A stretch of 64,000 nt of DNA from Pseudomonas veronii (GTDB lineage Bacteria; Pseudomonadota; Gammaproteobacteria; Pseudomonadales; Pseudomonadaceae), in the NCBI RefSeq assembly GCF_001439695.1, contig NZ_JYLL01000004.1, positions 124,001-188,000 of the forward strand, in the 5' to 3' direction. The translations under genes were made by a program, and so were the position numbers. The notes beneath the pieces were generated by a model. It saw nothing but the letters and a program-made list of their open reading frames with translations. It made no database searches and was not told the origin of the DNA. Below are positions 61,771-64,000 of this stretch, one piece after another (the first letter of the stretch is position 1; each line of letters starts with the position of its first letter).

Positions 61771-62105
61771 ACTGGTCGTTGCAATTCGAATCCAGCTTTG
61801 TTAGATCGCCTGAGCCTTCATGCGTGGCCAATGACCCATTTGAATGAATGGTGAACAAGGGTGGTATCAAGCGTCCACATGTAGATCTTCGGAAGTGTTG
61901 GCAGGTGCTGTCTGGCATATAAAAACAAGGTATTTTCGAGAGTCTGCATGGACGTGGCAATGTATTGGGCGAGGTCTCTATGTTAATTCAGCATCAAATT
62001 TGCAGCTAACGTGTATCCGTCCGGCCAAGCCAAGTCATCTGCCCAGCCCCGAAGAGCCAGGACATGGTGTGCACTTACATTTAAGTGGGCACCAGTTCTA
62101 ACCTT

Positions 62106-62156
62106 TTAAGCGGATATTTCATGCAGCCAACACGCCGTTCCTATTCCAAATCCTTC
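62106..62156 (+). mobile_element. IS66 left end with TnpA start
   Basis: TTAAGCGGATA (62106-62116) mirrors the IS66 end at 59797-59807. It is followed by ATG at 62121 and MQPTRRSYSKSF, the usual start of the IS66 accessory protein TnpA. After that the reading frame no longer matches TnpA, so the element is truncated after about 50 bp. Confidence 0.7.
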
Positions 62157-62364
62157 CCTGCTGGTCAATGCAGATACTTTGCCGCAGGCCAGATAGGGGC
62201 GCTACATTTTCAACAGAATCGGCCAGAAGCCGACATCTGAAGAGCATCAGTGTGAGCTGCTAGACCTGGCGCTCCAGCGCGGTGGGTAAAGTCATGGGGC
62301 TCGGTTTACAGTGAGGCGTCTCGGGGCCGGAGACGCCATGCGGTGTCCAGATTGCCACCGTCTT

Positions 62365-63585
62365 TCAGAGGCGGTACAGACTGCCGAAGTCAGCGCCATC
62401 CATCGGCGTGCTGTCCGTGCAGCCTGTCATCGGCAAACCCTGTGACCATCCTGCCGCCAAGGCCTGCACATCACGCAAGGGATCGGACGCCTTGGCGCGT
62501 TCATTGCGAATGCGGCAGGTTTCAGGATCAGTGGCAAACAGACCGCGAGCGAAGACTCGACCCTGCTCGGCCAGCTTGGCGGTCTTCGGCCCGCGGATCT
62601 CCGCGAAACGCTGCAAGGCTTCATCAAGGCCGTTCGTTCCTTCCAGGCATCTAGCAAGGTGCCAAGCGTCTTCCAACGCCTGACAAGCGCCCTGGCCCGA
62701 TGTCGGCAACGGCGCGTGCGCCGCATCTCCCACAAGCAGCACATTAGCCCGGCTCCACGTGTGCAGCGGCTCCAAGTCGTGCACGGCAATCATCCGGATG
62801 GCGTGCGCCGGCGTCGCCTGGATGATACGGGCGATAGGCTCCGGCCATCCCGCGAACAGATCCTCGATCTCCTTGCGCATATCGGCTGCGGGCGTCGCCC
62901 CTGACAATGGCCGCGCCTGTGCCGCTGCCCAGTAGACCAACTCCGGCCGGACCGGCACGCATCCGAAGCGATTGCCCGACCCCCAATAATCCTGAATCGC
63001 TATATCGCTCACCAACGCACTTTCCCCCTGCGCCACACCTATCCAGTTCACAAATCCCTGATAAACCGGCATGTTGTCCCCCGCAACGAACCCGCGTGCC
63101 ACCGACCCCATACGGCCATCTGCGCCGATAAGCAGATCTGGACGGATACTCACCCCGTTCTCAAAGCGCGCTACCGCTTTGCCATTAGCCTCCAGATCGA
63201 TCCCCACCGCCCGATGCCCGAACTCCACCGGGATTCCGCTCTGTGCCGCATGCTTGAGCAGCACTGCCTGCAAGTCCCTCCGCAAAATGGTATGAGTCGG
63301 ATATCCCATTGTCTGGTCCAGCAGCGCGATATCGATGCCCCCCAACGAATTGCCCGCAGCGTCCTGGCGGCGCACTACCACTGGCCGGCCACCCGTTGCC
63401 GCGATGTCTTGGAGGAGGTCCAGTTCCTCCAGCACAAAGCCAGCGTTGGGCCAGAGCGTCACGCCAGCCCCCATGGTCGCTGGCCCCGTCCGGCGCTCAT
63501 ATACCCGGGGACTGTGTCCCCGCTTGCGCAAGGCAAGCGCCACGCTCAACCCCGCAATTCCGCCGCCAAGTATTCCGATTTCCAC
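62365..63585 (-). CDS. FAD-dependent monooxygenase
   Basis: From the GTG at 63585 (AGGAG 6 bp before it) the 406-residue protein is a group A flavoprotein monooxygenase with the FAD-binding GxGxxG start ILGGGIAGLSVALAL, the DG motif DLLIGADGRMGS near 150 and the GD motif VLLVGDAAHAPLPTSGQGA near 285. It uses NAD(P)H and O2 to hydroxylate an aromatic or similar compound; the substrate is unknown. A 15-codon extension to 63630 has no ribosome site. It is divergent from a LysR regulator, the usual control arrangement. Confidence 0.9.
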   Translation of the reverse strand: MEIGILGGGIAGLSVALALRKRGHSPRVYERRTGPATMGAGVTLWPNAGFVLEELDLLQDIAATGGRPVVVRRQDAAGNSLGGIDIALLDQTMGYPTHTILRRDLQAVLLKHAAQSGIPVEFGHRAVGIDLEANGKAVARFENGVSIRPDLLIGADGRMGSVARGFVAGDNMPVYQGFVNWIGVAQGESALVSDIAIQDYWGSGNRFGCVPVRPELVYWAAAQARPLSGATPAADMRKEIEDLFAGWPEPIARIIQATPAHAIRMIAVHDLEPLHTWSRANVLLVGDAAHAPLPTSGQGACQALEDAWHLARCLEGTNGLDEALQRFAEIRGPKTAKLAEQGRVFARGLFATDPETCRIRNERAKASDPLRDVQALAAGWSQGLPMTGCTDSTPMDGADFGSLYRL

Positions 63586-63720
63586 GCTGGATCTCCTATT
63601 CAATCCGTCCCGACACGCCATCGGCGACAACCCATCGGACGAGACGGCATCTTAGATTCCGTCAATGGGGAGAACTATTATGTAAAAATGGGCGACTTTA
63701 ATACCTTAATCGGGATAATC

Positions 63721-64000
63721 ATGCGCAATGCCCTCGACCTGAACACCGTCCGTGTATACGTGGCGGTCGTCGATGCACAAAGCTTTTCCGGCGCGGCGCG
63801 CCTACTGTCCCTGCCATCCTCTAACGTCAGCCGCCACGTCGCCTCGCTGGAACGCAGATTGGGCGTCCGCTTGCTGGAGCGCAGTACTCGCCACCTGCGC
63901 ATGACTGAAGCCGGCAGACTTCTCTACGAACGTGCAAAACCTTTGCTCGATTCCTTGCTCTCCACTGAGGAAGAACTTGGCGCGGTGCAGCGTGAACTGC
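63721..64000 (+). CDS. LysR-family regulator, N-terminal part (cut by window edge)
   Basis: The frame is open from the ATG at 63721 to the right edge (93 codons). It shows the LysR helix-turn-helix: LDLNTVRVYVAVVDAQSFSG, SLPSSNVSRHVASLERRLGV and LLERSTRHLRMTEAG, followed by the linker helix. An in-frame ATG at 63688 would add 11 residues, but the LysR family normally starts at LDLNxLRV. It is divergent from the FAD monooxygenase (135 bp apart), which it probably controls. Confidence 0.9.
   Translation, partial: MRNALDLNTVRVYVAVVDAQSFSGAARLLSLPSSNVSRHVASLERRLGVRLLERSTRHLRMTEAGRLLYERAKPLLDSLLSTEEELGAVQREL

Larger units (their letters stand above)
61449..62364. other. Gene-poor decayed region, 916 bp
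   Basis: It holds a gene fragment on the minus strand (61633-61770) and the left end of an IS66-type element (62106-62156). The remainder, AT-richer than average, shows no complete gene that I can support. Confidence 0.55.

Overview
The window is a GC-rich, densely packed segment of a Gammaproteobacterial chromosome. Gene families, gene order and promoter style point to a Pseudomonas of the P. fluorescens group. That assignment is inferred from the sequence, not from a database comparison. No tRNA, rRNA or CRISPR array was seen.

Positions 1 to about 42.1 kb look like one large stress and energy-conservation island. Left to right it holds the 5' end of an ftsH-type protease gene, two signal-less triple-BON proteins around a universal stress protein (Usp) and a beta-CASP metallo-hydrolase, and a histidine-kinase-like/double-receiver/LuxR regulator. 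Next come an aldehyde dehydrogenase, a full proton-translocating transhydrogenase (pntAA-pntAB-pntB) with a degenerate NAD(P)HX repair protein, an alpha/beta hydrolase, a HAD-ATPase fusion, a GNAT acetyltransferase and a flippase/P-type ATPase fusion. Then follow a zinc-ribbon protein, an orphan GroEL-like chaperonin, a nitroreductase, two small envelope proteins, a second Usp, a phosphoribosyltransferase, an erythromycin-esterase-like protein, a diheme c-type cytochrome lipoprotein with polX, an Lpp-like lipoprotein, Hsp20 and an ArcD-like amino-acid antiporter. The island ends with acetate kinase, alpha-glucan phosphorylase, an ABC exporter, glycogen synthase and PEP synthase.

What ties the island together is a repeated promoter. 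FNR/ANR-type dyads (TTGAY-N4-RTCAR) occur in nearly every long intergenic gap. In ten cases the dyad lies exactly 21 bp upstream of a -10-like hexamer, which puts the regulator near -41.5 (class II activation). The likely meaning is a co-regulated low-oxygen survival programme: glycogen turnover, substrate-level ATP from acetate kinase, transhydrogenation, arginine/ornithine-type exchange, protein quality control and stress proteins.

From 42.1 to 51.9 kb lies ordinary accessory metabolism: a GST with a divergent HxlR regulator, then a sucrose-type utilisation cluster (binding protein, two permeases, ATPase, GH32 hydrolase, LacI repressor, divergent ScrY-like porin) with a LacI operator in the divergent promoter. 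From 52.1 to 57.2 kb a BamA-like Omp85 paralogue faces a CpxRA-like two-component system, followed by an unrecognised 150-residue protein.

From 57.3 to 62.2 kb is a scarred, partly AT-richer region. Three IS66-type transposase or end remnants separate an SDR/AraC pair, a HIT-like protein, a small membrane protein and a P-loop kinase, with at least one further gene fragment. The window closes with an FAD monooxygenase divergent from a LysR regulator that runs off the right edge.
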